NCBI RefSeq assembly: GCF_040581485.1
Contig: NC_090129.1
Coordinates: forward strand, 30,780,764 to 30,844,763
From: Linepithema humile
Taxonomy: Eukaryota > Arthropoda > Insecta > Hymenoptera > Formicidae
DNA: 64,000 nucleotides
Direction: 5' to 3'
In this document: positions 11,940-24,718 of the stretch, in pieces
Layout of the letters: every line of letters begins with the position of its first letter
How positions within the stretch are numbered: position 1 is the first letter of the stretch
Made by a program: the position numbers and the translations under genes
The notes under the pieces: model-generated
The model's input: the letters and a program-made list of their open reading frames with translations, nothing else
What the model was told of the DNA's origin: nothing
Databases searched by the model: none

Positions 11940-13437
11940 ATCGTTCCTTCAGGACGGTCAAAATATATGATTTAAGATCCTGGTACAATGATTGAAAGTT
12001 TGTCAAAAGTTTCTTCGAACATAGAGATTTGTCAAACTTTTGCCATTTTTAAAGAACTTCATTGCAAGATATTAGCAAACTATTTTGAATGAAAGTAAGA
12101 TGCGGTAAAAGTGCAACAACGGAGATAATTTACGATAAAAAAAGAGTTGTGAAACACTCACAATTAATGTCACGCTATAAATGGAAAAAAATCTCCGGTA
12201 AAATGCGATACGGATTATGCTAATCTTATTTTATGCAGTCGCGAGGGAATCGCGCGTAAAATGACACGATGTTATATTAATAAATAAAAATAATTGTCTC
12301 CGGGAACGCGCGCGTACTTTCATGATATTAACGATAACGATTTAAATTGATTATTTAATTGCTTGATAAAAGCGGCGCACAGTATAATATTTCTACAAAG
12401 TACAGCGTGTAAATATTCAATTGCAATAAATGAGAAACAAGAGAACTGTTAGAAGAGAAATGGAAAACAATAATTTACGAGGATCATGCGACGTGCGATG
12501 GAGAAGCAATATTTTCGAGAGCAAATGTTTACGTAGAGAAAGTGGATTGAGAAATAAAACATTAAAATAGAAACAATTGCGGGGAGAAGGTGGAAAAGGG
12601 AATGATGCAAAAATAATAATACGTACGAGTGGTATACACGATGTACAGAGTTATTTTAATCGCTACGTTTCAGCGGAGAGGTTGATTCACGAATCGATGG
12701 CCGGCGCCGAGATCGATGACACCTATACGAAAATAGAAGGGGCGCGCATTAGCGCTCACATGTTTGCCCGGTTAATTAATCAAGAATCGCGATGGCCCGG
12801 ATTTATACGGCGGCGATTCACCTTCACAGACGTAACGCTCGTAACGAGTGTGACACGATGCGACGACGGCTACAGCGACTTGTTGCACGTGCGAACGTGT
12901 TAATTTATTAATTTTCCGCGAATTCCACCGGTCGCGTGCCCCCGGTTCTTTTGTACGGAGCGCCGTATCGCGTTATCACGCCGTAATCGCTACTCGCACC
13001 GCCTTGTTGCGGATGTTGTCGTCGATGGTATAGTTTCTGGCGCATTTTATTTTTATCGTTATTCCCATCTTTCTTTGTCGCCTTTCCTATCGGCGTCGCC
13101 GTACTCGTTCGCCTATTGTACATCTGTCGGTTCTGTAGATGCAAGCTGCGTCGCGATTGTTATTATTACATTATGTTAATGGAACGGTGCGATATTTCCG
13201 CGAACAACGACAGAACACGATTCACCGGGCCGTCATAATTCACCGCATGACGGCGAAGCGGTCCCGCTTTCGGTCCTTCGAACTCGCGGATCGTTTTAAC
13301 CACCATTTATCATCCGGGTGGGAGGCGTCGCTGTCAATTTTCAGTGCCCGCCGGCGAGACTTTTTCGATTCGCCCATCGTACGGCGGCGTTTTTCCTCTC
13401 GACCTCGTTCGGAAATCGGGAGGAAGATAGCGAGAGA

Positions 13438-13442
<5 letters not shown>

Positions 13443-13481
<39 letters not shown>

Positions 13482-13490
13482 AGGGAGAGG
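13443..13490. repeat. (GA)n / GGGAGA microsatellite
   Basis: A GA run grades into GGGAGA units. It produces long Ser-Leu or Arg-Glu open frames on both strands that are not genes. Confidence 0.95.
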
Positions 13491-15042
13491 AAGAAAGGAA
13501 GAGAGGAGAAACACATGGGAGGGTTCGTTTGTACGTTAATGCGCAGTGTCACATGCGGGATCGATGTTCCGCGTAAGCGAATGAAACGATCAGTAAAAGC
13601 GGAACCGAAATAACCACCCGACGTCGGGCTCATCTACCGCGATCTATATCGTGCGGTTTCCTTCCGTCGCAGTTGCATAACGCAATTATGTGCGCAGCGT
13701 TATGAATCCCCCGAGCCGAAAGTACAATCGGGTATATAAGTTAATCGTCAAATTATTAGAACGTGACGAGATCGAGCGGGGGTCTCGATTAAAGTCTTAA
13801 GAATATTTTATCGTTGCTCGCGTGACGAGGCGTAAGAAAAGGGAGAACTAAGTTATCACGCTGCATAAATGCGGGTGAAAGTAACGAAGTACTTGTGAAA
13901 GAGAAAATATTCGATGAGTAAAACCTAATGCCTAATGACATGCGATATTTTATAGTTTCGTGTATCTTGACGCTATCGCGTGTTTCGATCGCCGCTAATT
14001 AAACCGGTCGGCTTCCGCGTATTTCCAAGTCAAAAGTCACGACGGCATTATACGAACACTTGTTGTTCAGCCTCCTACGTACATACATATATATGTTGGT
14101 TTACATGACGGTGTAGCGTGATACATGCTGGATGAGCGTTACGTCTTATCGACCGCTGACGTGTAATGGAAATAGCAGAGCCGTGCGTTAACTTTTTTTT
14201 TTTCCCTTCTCCTCTTCCATAATGCTGCACTGTCCGTGCAACGGGTGCAGCGTAGACCGGCATCACGCTCTTCTAATCAAGCGAATGAAACGGTAAAAAA
14301 TAAAAATTAAACCGATGAATGACGGCCCATAAGTGCGACGGACGTGCGCCTCGCTTATTTTAATAGTTAATTTTGTCTGTCCTTATTGCGATTTTACTCG
14401 ATTGTTATCGAAATTTATTTGCAGTTTCCTCTATTTAGTTCTTTTTTGCCTCCGCCAACCGAGATTTTCATTTTTCTCTCTCTTTTTTTAATTACCGCTT
14501 TGATTTGTTTTTATAAGTTTCGAAACTGAACTTGCAACGTATTTATCAACGTTGCAGGAAATGGGATTTCGCGAAGTCGTGAGCGGTCGAGCATCCATCA
14601 AGCATTAGCGAATCGAAAGCCAATTGAGTAACGATGCGCGATAGAAGTCTTATTTACGTTTTCAGATATTCCGTAAGAAAGTGAGAAACGATGTCTTTTC
14701 TTCTTGTGATCTTCCAATGTATTTTTGATTATTCACAAACTCAATTATTCCATGATTATTCACTTTTTTTATCTGCGCATTTTCAGAGCGGAAGATAATT
14801 GTGCTAATAAATTTAAACAATATTTATTATTATAATATTTAATTTATACAATATTTATTATTACTGCGCATAAGTATTATGATCATAATTATAATAAAAG
14901 GATATATAACTTTTACAATAACAGATACATATAATTACTTTTTATTTCAAAGGAAAATTAATTTTATAATTATAATTAAAAAATATGTAGTCGTTTTATT
15001 AGAAAAGTAATGTTATCGTAAACTTTGACTGTTAACTTAGAT

Positions 15043-15107
15043 GTCTCTCGTTTTAACGAGACTCTCGTTAAAACGAGAGATGTCTAAAGAAATAAGACAT
15101 CTCTTAT
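15043..15107. repeat. Two overlapping, mutually exclusive hairpins
   Basis: An 18-bp inverted repeat, TCTCTCGTTTTAACGAGA and its complement, is directly visible. The 3' part of its right arm (AGAGATGTCT) can instead pair with AGACATCTCT a few bases downstream. In RNA the two stems could not form together. The segment is non-coding, so any switching role is speculation. Confidence 0.7.
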
Positions 15108-15382
15108 AAAATATATCTTAGATTAACGTTAAGTTCTCGGATTACTCTTTGGAGCCCCTGCGATAATCCATTGCGAATCTTCGTCTGGCTATCTCCGACA
15201 CTTTCTACTAAATCGTTCCACTTCGTGAATGCTTCTAGAATTAACCGTACGATCAATCCAATTCGGACGATCTTTCGCTGAGATTGAAGGTCTACCGTAA
15301 AAAATTTCTCGACGGTTTCCGGAGGGGAAAGAAACGAAGGTGTCCTTTCGTCGTTTCCCGAGACTTCCCTTTTTTTTCGTAG

Positions 15383-15561
15383 ATGAAATCCGCGCCGGCA
15401 CAAAAATAGGAACTGTCATTCGATAAATCGATCCCGCGCGTTTGCCGAGACTGTCGGTTGAAGAGACTGTATATGTTATCGCCGTGATAGTGCCCGCTCG
15501 TTGTGCGTGTGCGCGCGTGTGAACGTACCGATTCTACGGCTCAGCTGCAGCGGCGGGCATC
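15383..15561 (+). other. Putative 5' leader of the distal kcc isoform
   Basis: A strong pyrimidine tract and TCGTAG acceptor (AG at 15381-15382) precede this stretch, suggesting it may be an internal leader exon receiving an untranslated first exon from upstream, for example the CpG island near 10.2 kb. Alternatively transcription starts within it. It is GC-rich near the start codon and contains a short upstream ORF beginning at 15383 (MKSAPAQK then stop). Confidence 0.4.
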
Positions 15562-15619
15562 ATGAGTGCCTCCGGCGCGATTCCTCTGATTCTGGCGAAG
15601 AAGGAGCAGGTCGTCGAAG
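15562..15619 (+). CDS. kcc: kcc alternative first coding exon (distal)
   Basis: The exon starts at ATG 15562, which has A at position -3, and encodes 19 residues beginning MSASGAIPLILAKK, then the first base of a Gly codon. The only junction that keeps frame with kcc exon 2 (53801, phase 1) uses a GC donor, GAAG|GCAAGT. The nearby GT at 15624 would shift the frame. The resulting protein is 1101 residues and differs from the proximal form only in the cytoplasmic N-terminus. The intron would be 38.2 kb. Support is phase compatibility, donor quality and GC-rich coding-like composition. I cannot show transcription, so assignment to kcc is inference. An unrelated short ORF is the alternative. Confidence 0.55.
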
Positions 15620-18600
15620 GCAAGTAACTCTGCGCTCGTTTCCTCTTTTTATTATGGCAAAGTTGTTAACTCTTTAAGAGAAGTAGGGATGTCGATAAAC
15701 TTATCGTAGAAGCAATTTACTAGATGAAACTAATCAAGTTTGCAATTGTTATGCATGAATTTATTATTATAATTGAACAATAACCGATGGAGGCGATAAA
15801 TATTAAAATATGAAGGGCATCATTCACTTGGTAATATTTATTTTGTCGGAAGTTGTCATAATACGAATGACAATATCGTCGAAAGTGCCGTCATTAATTT
15901 ATTATAGTAAGCGATAATCGATGAGAGTATTAATAAATATTGACGCAAGCCCGAAAGACATCCATGTAGAAGACCGTCGGTGCAATTTTTTTTTTTATAC
16001 ACAGTTTACGTCGATGACGCGCGATAATAGCGTAATCGCGAAGTTAACGATTAGATAATTCCAAGGGAGAGCGCGGATATTATTACACCCATATAGTTAA
16101 CATATGCAAATTCCGCATAATGCAGCGTGAAACGCGCTGTAATAGACGCGTGGATCCTTGAGGAGAGAAAATAGATGGTCTTTAAATAGATTGAAGACTA
16201 GATATAAGTCGTGCATCGTGGATGATATCCGTAAATTGTTTGTGGAAATGATCGATGCGGTATGCTGATACGTTAACCGCGACTTAAAATATACTGTGAG
16301 GTGAGGTCGAGTCAATTAAGTGTGAAGAAATTGCATGCTGAAGAAACATCAGCCATAGTTACATAATATACTCTTTTTAGGAATTTCTTGCAATAATTTT
16401 TTTTTCAATTGTAAGTTTTTTCAATTTTGTTGTAAGAGAAGAGAAAAAATTATTCTGTAAACTAAAAATATTCCAGAACCAATAAAGTGTTCTAAAGAAG
16501 TCTTCCTCTTCGAAATTGCTTGTAGGGTTACAGCGGAATTTTGCAAATTGACAAGGATCGAATGGCACGGCGACACAGAGGAATCTCTTAATTGCGTAAC
16601 GCGTTGATCGATGCGCGGCGAGCAATTATTCGATCGACGTCGGTAGCACGTGAGGAAAACGGGACGTTGTAATCAGTTTGCCGTTAATTGAATCGCCGTG
16701 CGGTGCGTTTTTTCCCATTATTTTTTGTGGGGTTACGAAACGCGAATTTGGCACGGGAGAATCATTTTCGCAACGCGTTTGTTCGCTCGCGCGTCTTTAT
16801 TGCACACCTGCACCGGAAAATCTCATTCGCTCGCGATGATTGCGGCTATTCTTGCCCAGTTGGATTCTTCGGTTTTAGCACGCGCGCGTGATTTCAAGAA
16901 AGGTAGATCCCCAAGATAAGAATCAGCGATCGCGGATAAGCGTGCTAATGAAGGAAGGAAATATTTGCCGTTTCCTCTCTGAATCAGATGGCGAAAATAA
17001 TAATAGCTTCACCACGAAGACCTTTCGATCCGCAACAGCTAATATCGTTCGAATGCTGATTTATTTAATTGCCGATCTATTTAATATCCAATGTGAACAT
17101 TAAAGCGTGGATGCCACGTGGAAGTATTTAAACATCCTTTGTAATTTGAACTCTATAGGTCATATCAAATATAGTAATGCTTTTATCTAAATTTACTATT
17201 ACATCAAATGTTGAAATTAGATCTGAGAAATAAGTTTTACTTGCAGGAATTTTGTTACAAAATAGTGCTAAAGTTTTGACAAAAATTTGCAAGGTTCTAA
17301 TCATATCACAAAATGTTTTTATTAATTAAATGCATACATCTGATACGCTGAAATGTCAAGGGTTCGATCACGTGCGCCACGAATCGACCTAACGTGTCAT
17401 AATTTGGCTTTCAAAGCGTTAAGTTCAAGGATTGACGGATACATCGACCGAGATAACGAGGCTCTTATCGCGGCTGCTTCTCGACGTAAAGCTCGTTTAC
17501 CACCTTGCGTTTCGCGTTCGGGTCGGGGTCGGCGTTGTACGAGCAACGATATGTAAATGCGGGCCACTGAGAACAATAGCGGGGAACAATCCCTATGGAT
17601 TAACCCTATCCAGAAGTAACTGTCTATCCGGCGATCTCTCGCGCGGAATAAGCGCCGCCTCGCCCGGCTGTTGAATTTTCAATTGACCTCGTCGTTAATC
17701 TCGATTAATCCCTTGGATTTTGTACAGTAAGAAGTCTCGAAAGGTCGGTAAAAACCGGCGACCGGATATATTCGGACTGCAAGTGGATCCAGACTGCGTG
17801 CGAGCACTTGCGACCCACTTTTGTATCGGATCAAATGTTAACGGTGAATCGATTCTTCGACGAACTTACGATCGATATTTCTTGCGCGCGAGTCAGACGG
17901 CAAATTATTGTCGCTACCACCCAATTTTCTTCTTTGTATTATTGCTTTTATTTCCAAATGCTTCGTAAAAATGCTGCAGCCGTCTATAAATTATTCAGTT
18001 GGTCGATAGATTATTTGGTTTGCCTGTAACAACAGAACAAATCCAAACTTCAAACGAACACTCGTTTATCTAGCGTTTGAACGTTTATTTTACTCGTGAA
18101 CTTCGGCGTACCAGAGTATACACTTTTCTAAGCACTCTGATTCGGCAAATACGTTATGCTCTTTTCTCTTGCTTCTTTCCTTTCTTATTCTTTACTCTCT
18201 AACAAGTCAGACGGTTTTTTTGAAAAATATTAGTAATTTTGAAAAACTTTTATCAAATATCTAATTAATTTTTTTGTTTAAATTTACTATCTATTTCTCT
18301 ATTATCTCTTTTTAACAAAATAGTAATTTTTCATGCCTTTTTTAATCTTCGCAATCAATCTATGCTCGAAACAAACACCGTTGGGAAGTTAACTTCAATG
18401 CTCGTCTGAGCTGGCAGTTGTATTTGGTAGAGCGAGCAATAAAGTATTGTCGGCACATCGATATTTCAACAAAGTAACGAGCGTCGACTGAGAGTCGATC
18501 GAGCTGGCCGTAAATGTGTCTTATCCTATTCCCGATTCTCAGCCGGCTTCGTTTCACGGCTACGCTACTTGCAATCGGACGTAGGCGCGACAATGGATGT

Positions 18601-21600
18601 TAAATGGCGCGACAGTTAATCTGTAAAACGACGACGCTGTCGCTAACAATAGTGCCACTTACACATCGCGCGATGTCTAAACGATTCTCGTTTCTAGTTT
18701 TAATCGCGCTGCGCCGAAGAAAATAAAAAAAATTATTCGAAAAATCGAATTTATTGAATTTGCATCACAGGAATTTCGTTCAGCAATACTTTTCTTTTTA
18801 ATAAGTAATTATTTAAGAATCGAAGACTTTGATGATAATATTTACATTTACGAATATATATACATTATAATTCGAGACAGACACAGAGAAGGAATCGGAA
18901 TGAAGTAAGAGTGGTTCGGTAACGTGATTTGTCACAACGTGCATTATGGACCACCGAGAGAGCTTCCGCTACGTTCTGCCAAGATTTTCTAAATTCAGCA
19001 TTTCTCGAACGACGTTCGAGAATGCGTTCAGCTTAGCGAGCGTTTCGTTCTGCACATTTTCCGACGGCGTTCTTTAAACTGATTTCCACGACACCCGACG
19101 TTACGCAACGCAATGAGGAGATTATTACATCTAGCCGGCAAAGTTCTGACGGTAAATGCGATATAACTCGACAGGCGAAGATCGGCTGTCGTCGATATAA
19201 GCGACACTTTCTAGAAAAATTTAGACGTACATGTTTCATCGGCGCCACGATGCTTTCTCGCAATGTGAATGTGAGTAAATGAAGATGAATAGACGGCGGA
19301 AGAGACATGTACAAAGGTGTTTGGAATGTGTAGAAACAAGCGCGGACGTTGATAAATTTCTATCCGCAAATGATGTTACATTGCTTTGTACACTGCTAGA
19401 ATTTCCTAAGTCACTCCGCGCTATCAACATTTCTTGATTGTTAATAAAATGTCACTATAATGAAATAACGGAGTAGCGAAACTTTAATAAAACTGTTGAA
19501 ACCAGGATGCTTTGTATTTTGCACGTCACTTTTACGAGCTGAACATTTTCTTCTCTGTTTTCTTTGCAAAGGAAATAACGATAGATATAGCGAATATTTC
19601 TTTAAACAACGACGATCGTTTTAGCTCTTTCATTCGATCTTTATCACTGTGATGGCAATTTTTAACGAAGTCAGCAATTAGCAGTGCCGTTTCGAGGCGT
19701 TCAATCGTTAAACGGATCGTGGCATTCCGCGCGCGTCCCCAGCGAGAAATATAACGAGCCTCAAATGTCCTTGTTACAACTCGATAATCTCCCCTTTGCA
19801 CTTTACACAGTTGTTACTTAAAGATCAGTCTGTTTAAGACAGAGACGTATCTGTTTTACCTTCTATTTTTCGTAAAATTTGTTTTTTTTTGGCTGCGTGG
19901 CTTGAAAGATCCTTTCAAATCGACCATCCGTAGTGTATTAGCATATGTACTTTACTTACAGAAAAGGACTTTTTATTCTACGCAGCCAAAAAAGGGTTAA
20001 GTGTATTTGAAAAAAATAGGTAAAACAGACCACTTTAAAATCCCCTTAAAGCATTCGCGAAAGTCGTGGTTTTCGAAACATTTACCTTCGCACGCGGAAT
20101 TTTATTCGACTCGCAGGATTAATGTGCAGAACTTACGTACAGCATTTTAATGATTTTGAAAAAAAAAAACGAGGTCGTTAACAAACAGGTAAAGGTTTGC
20201 TCGTGACACTCGAGATCACGGCCTCGTTATACCGCAGTTTCACGAGCTTCTCGTTGTGGAACGAAAGCAATAGCTCGCATGCATAAAAAACAAAATTAAG
20301 GATAGCTCGATGGTAGCACTATTTATGATTCTTATTTAATGAGGTATATATATATATGAAGGAGAAAATATAATTTATATTACCATTTTTATAAAGCAAA
20401 TAAGTATAGTAACAATATTTTTATTCGGATTAGAGTGAAAGAAACCTTTATTAAAAAATAGTATAAAAGAAGAACTTATATGGAAATAAAAAATCTTTCG
20501 TAAAATTGCTTTCAATGACAGCAATCAAGCGTTTAAAACGGACAGATATGCGTAGCAATTTATCCGACTATTTAAAATCCGTGACAACTGTCTCCGCCGA
20601 TAGAAGGAGACGTCATCGGGCGAAGCGACGGCCGAGAAATTAATTGAAAACATAGATTCGTACCTGCGTATTGGTCCACGGACGGTACAAATCCAAAAGA
20701 AAGAGAAAAAGAGACGAAAGAGTACCAAGGCAATTCATGCCTTTGCCGCGCGGCACAAGGTCGAGGGAAATCGATAGAGCGCAGACAACTCGGTAACGAT
20801 GCCGCGGAATGATAGCGACCGTGGCACGGTCGGTGCGACATTCTTATTGCATCGCTTATCGCCGCGCATTAAACAGCTAATGATAAAAACACCACGCAAT
20901 TATGTTCGTAATACCTCGTTATCATTAATTTCACACAGGCTGTTCCTGAAACGCTTAGCCAAATCGCCACTAAACGTACGTGGTTAGTCGTGTCGGATGC
21001 GAAAAAATATAGATTCGTACAAACGTATATAAATGTAGAAACGTAGATTTGTAAATACATTTTTTTCCCGAGTTACAGACCTTGAAAGTTTTATGTCGAC
21101 GGAAAAATTCCAACATTCGAATAAACTTTCAAAGAGATGAACATTACTTGACATCGTTTGCATGCGAATAGTAAATTGTAGTTATTTCATGAGCCAAGTT
21201 TTATGAAGTTGAGACTAAAACTTGTAATTATTATAAGTATTGTAGATTGTCTTGATTATAGATAGATAATTTTATTTAGGAATTGTTCTAAGGAAAGATA
21301 AAATAAGATATAAGATATTCAACATTAAACCGCAACATTATATTTAATGTTACGAATATTTTAATATTAGTTTCGCGAAATCAAATCTTGAATGAAAATT
21401 TTGAGAGTTTTAAAATATAATACAATATAAAAATAGCAAAAGAAGCTCTTTAATCTGCGATTGTTTATGTAATGTCTCTGAATTATTGCGGGTCGCAAAG
21501 TTAAATCTATTCTGAGACAGATAATGAATGTAATTATTATTAGTGCGGCCGAAAAATTATGCCCCTTGGGACGAGAGACAAAGTGCGCGCGAGGGAGAAA

Positions 21601-22949
21601 AAATATATATCGCTGTTTGCCACGATTGGCGGTACATTCGTACCTGATTGGCCCAATTTGTCAATTTGCTCCCTCGACGAGGGGCGCCCGGATCGGTCCC
21701 GGCGCCGACCCGATTTTCAGAAGCGCATGCTGCGCCGGATATTGCCGGGATAATGGAGCAGGCAGAGCGGTGGACGCTCCGGGAAGGGGAGAAAGGGATA
21801 TTCGCGCCGGGGAATTTTCACCGAAAACTCCACCGACCTCGAGCCAGTTTTTCCGACGTGCTCGAGAAATATGATCGGCGCTCGACCGCATCTTTGAAGA
21901 TTTATGCGCAACGATGTGCTGTATGTATACTTTGCTGACTCGAATTGCTCTTTTCGAACTTTTTCGAATAGGCAAAATATTCGCGAGTACTTTGCTTAGA
22001 TTTTTATCCAATTGTCTAGACTAACAAAAGAAGGGAAAATGAAAGGAAAGCAGATAATTATTTATAAGGAAAAAGTGAAGCAAAAATAATATTTAACATA
22101 AATTGTTTTTATTATATTTAATTTTAATCAATTTATTATAAATCGTTAAAATAACAAAAGAAAAAATTCTATTACTTTTTGTGGCTTATTTCGGAATTAA
22201 AGTGTATAGATTCTTCGTTTTTTTCCTATAAGCTGATTTAGACATTTTACAATAGATACGTTGTGTTGCCAATACAATGCCGTGGAATCGATACAACTTT
22301 CTTTAGACGAACGAGAACGTAGGGTAACGTTCCAAGTAAATCGACAACATTCCTGCGTTCTGATCCTACCGCTTCAACTTTTTACTCCTCTTTCGCCATT
22401 CAGACTTCCTGTCGTCCATTCAATGCCGCGGTTATTTTCGTTGACTATTCAACGCTCATTATATATGCGATCGATCGCAAAGCAACCTCGGCACAGAATC
22501 TTTTCGCGTTTCACAATGTTTAATTTAATTCATTAATTTTGACCAAACAATTCATGTAGACGCCAATCCGTAAGATGTTTCGAAGATATTGAAAAAAGAT
22601 TCTTTGAATTTTCAAGATGTCATTCCAGCATCTCTTTACAATGTATTTTAAAACGTGCAGGAAAAGTGAGATAATGACATTAAGTCCATAGTTAAACGCT
22701 ACATTGCATATAGTCTGCGCTTCGTCCATAGGTGACTTATACCTTCGACACGGTGGACATAACAATTTGTGTGTTGGGGAATTTACTCTTGACCCTACAA
22801 GAGCACCCGGGGGTCTAATCGGCACCCCAGTCCTCGTATTTCTCGCTCTAACACTCAGTGTGACAGTAATGCGATTTCCTAACATTGACGACTAAGCAAC
22901 GTGAAACTATCAGCTTTAGGACGTTTAAACCTAGAATTAGCAATTATTT
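15620..22949. other. Intronic stretch (distal isoform), no gene recognised
   Basis: AT-rich DNA with CpG-richer patches at about 16550-17100, 17350-17960, 18360-19400, 20560-21000 and 21530-21960. Open frames in the patches overlap on opposite strands and have no recognisable motifs. A small inverted-repeat element is listed separately. Confidence 0.6.
19850..20029. mobile_element. MITE-like inverted-repeat element, about 180 bp
   Basis: TCTGTTTTACC near 19850 is mirrored by GGTAAAACAGA ending at 20029. Inner blocks TTTTGGCTGCGT (about 19890) and ACGCAGCCAAAA (about 19985) extend the inverted repeat, with partial pairing between. There is no coding capacity and no convincing target-site duplication, so the boundaries are approximate. 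A non-autonomous DNA transposon remnant is the likeliest explanation. Confidence 0.55.
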
Positions 22950-22960
22950 ATGTGTATGAA

Positions 22961-23687
22961 GTTAGCCCCACACTTTAATAAAATTAAAATAATCGAAATT
23001 GTACTGTATTGTACTAGTTTTGTACCAAATTGTACCGTAGTTAATTTTTTGAAATCACGCGCGGATTTCCAAAAAATCAAAATTTTTGAATTTTTTGAGT
23101 AGCCCCACACTTTTCGAAAAATGACTTTTTCTCGACTGTACTACATTGTACTAGTTGTACCGAACATTGTACCGTTTAAAAAAAATTCCTAACAAATTTG
23201 GATTTTGAGAAAAACGAGAAAATCGAAAAATTTTGGACATTACATAATTACGGCAAATCGGCTATTTTTTAAGATATCGAAACGCGGCCAACGGGGTTCG
23301 GTAGAGTATTGTTTGTACCGGTTTGTACCGCTTTGAATTTCGTTTGCACCTCAACCGGACCGAAAGTATCGAATTTTGCAATTTTTAACAATACGTAGAT
23401 ACGGTAACTCGGCCATTTGCCGAGTTTGCATTGGATTTCTCAAAATCTAAATTTGTTAGGAATTTTTTTCAAACGGTACAATGTTCGATACAACTAGTAC
23501 AATGTAGTACAGTCGAGATAAAATCATTTTTCGCAAAGTGTGGGGCTACTCAAAAAATTCAAAAATTTGGATTTTTTGGGAATCCGCGCGTGATTTCAAA
23601 AAATTAATTACGGTACAATTTGGTACAAAACTAGTACAATGCAGTACAATTTCGATTATTTTAATTTTATTAAGGTGTGGGGCTAAC
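22961..23687. repeat. Palindromic unit A inside the fold-back element
   Basis: GTTAGCCCCACAC with TTTAATAAAATT at the left is mirrored by AATTTTATTAA, GTGTGGGGCTAAC at the right, with the arms pairing over roughly 250 nt. A second internal AGCCCCACAC/GTGTGGGGCT pair lies about 140 nt in. The unpaired centre (about 23240-23420) is more GC-rich. Because unit A shares GTTAGCCC with the outer terminus, it may be a related element nested in the terminus of a larger one. Confidence 0.75.
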
Positions 23688-23688
23688 T

Positions 23689-24690
23689 ACCTCTCATAAG
23701 CTGGCAGGACAAAATCAGCAGAATCGAATGCGACTTATCGGAAAATTTAGTACTCATTTTGTACTATTTTGTACCACAAAAAATAATTTTGTACCCCGTG
23801 CCATTTAAGAAAAAATCGTGGCGCTGCTAACTTCATATTAAGCTAGCAAAACCAAAAAAAAAATATATATATATATATAAAAAATACAACGTATACAGTT
23901 AGCGCTGAATTTGTACTAATTTGTACCACCCAAAAAAAGTCAAAATATTTCCATTAACCCCTTAAAACAACCCTTATTTCGTCTATCCTAGAAAATAGGA
24001 CATTTCTCTTCCGATCTTTTAAGAATTTAACCAGCAAAATTGAACTAAATTTATCTTATTACTTACCACTTGTCATGTACTATTTTGTATCACCAGAAAG
24101 AATTTTGTACCTCGTGTTATTTGAAAAAAAATCTTTTTTTGGGTGGTACAAATTAATACAAATTCAGTACTAATAGAATCTATCGTTATTTGTTATTTTT
24201 TAATAATTTTTATTCGGATAGTTCCACATCATGTTGGCAGGACCACGATTTTTTTCAAATAACACGGGGTACAAAATTCTTTCTGGTGGTACAAAATAGT
24301 ACATGACAAGTGGTAAGTAATAAGATAAATTTAGTTCAATTTTGCTGGTTAAATTCTTAAAAGGTCGGAAAAGAAATGTCCTATTTTCTAGGATAGACGA
24401 AATAAGGGTTGTTTTAAAGGGTTAATGGAAATATTTTGACTTTTTTTGGGTGGTACAAATTAGTACAAATTCAGCGCTAACTGTATACGTTGTATTTTTT
24501 ATTTATATATATATATTTTTTTTTTGGTTTTGCTAGCTTAATATGAAGTTGGCAGCACCACGATTTTTTTTTAAATGGCACGGGGTACAAAATTATTTTT
24601 TGTGGTACAAAATAGTACAAAATGAGTACTAAATTTTCCGATAAGTCGCATTCGATTCTGCTGATTTGGTTCTGCCAGCTTATGAGAGGT
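23689..24690. repeat. Palindromic unit B inside the fold-back element
   Basis: ACCTCTCATAAGCTGGCAG at the left is mirrored by CTGCCAGCTTATGAGAGGT at the right. The arms pair through almost the whole kilobase and include a TATATATA tract on both sides and repeated GGTACAAA(A/T)TAGTAC words. The fold axis is near 24190. Open frames here simply reflect the palindrome. Confidence 0.8.
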
Positions 24691-24718
24691 GGGCTAACTT
24701 CATACACATCAATTATTT

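Larger units (their letters stand above)
10761..15382. other. Non-coding stretch between CpG island and distal kcc exon
   Basis: No recognisable protein-coding gene. CpG-richer DNA occupies about 12560-14300 and includes a GA microsatellite. The remainder is AT-rich. One 30-codon ORF and a pair of hairpins are listed separately. If the CpG island at 10.2 kb is a kcc leader, this stretch is an intron. Confidence 0.5.
22950..24709. mobile_element. Fold-back transposon with 9-bp target duplication
   Basis: The element begins ATGTGTATGAAGTTAGCCC and ends with the near-perfect inverse GGGCTAACTTCATACACAT. It is flanked by identical 9-bp copies of CAATTATTT (22941-22949 and 24710-24718), a textbook target-site duplication. 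Inside are two long palindromic units lying side by side. The interior is crowded with GTAC-centred words such as TTGTACTA, GGTACAAAAT and TAGTAC in both orientations. No transposase reading frame is seen. Nine-base duplications together with long internal inverted repeats are known from Drosophila FB-type fold-back elements and Mutator-like non-autonomous elements. Family assignment beyond that is inference. It lies in intron DNA of the distal kcc isoform. Confidence 0.85.

Noticed and set aside
15624..15629. GT donor (GGCAA|GTAACT) for the distal first exon
   Set aside because: It leaves phase 2, and joining to exon 2 gives a frameshift with an early stop. The GC donor at 15620 keeps the frame.
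17340..17375. GGTTCGATC word resembling a tRNA T-arm
   Set aside because: No matching acceptor, D or anticodon arms can be placed upstream.
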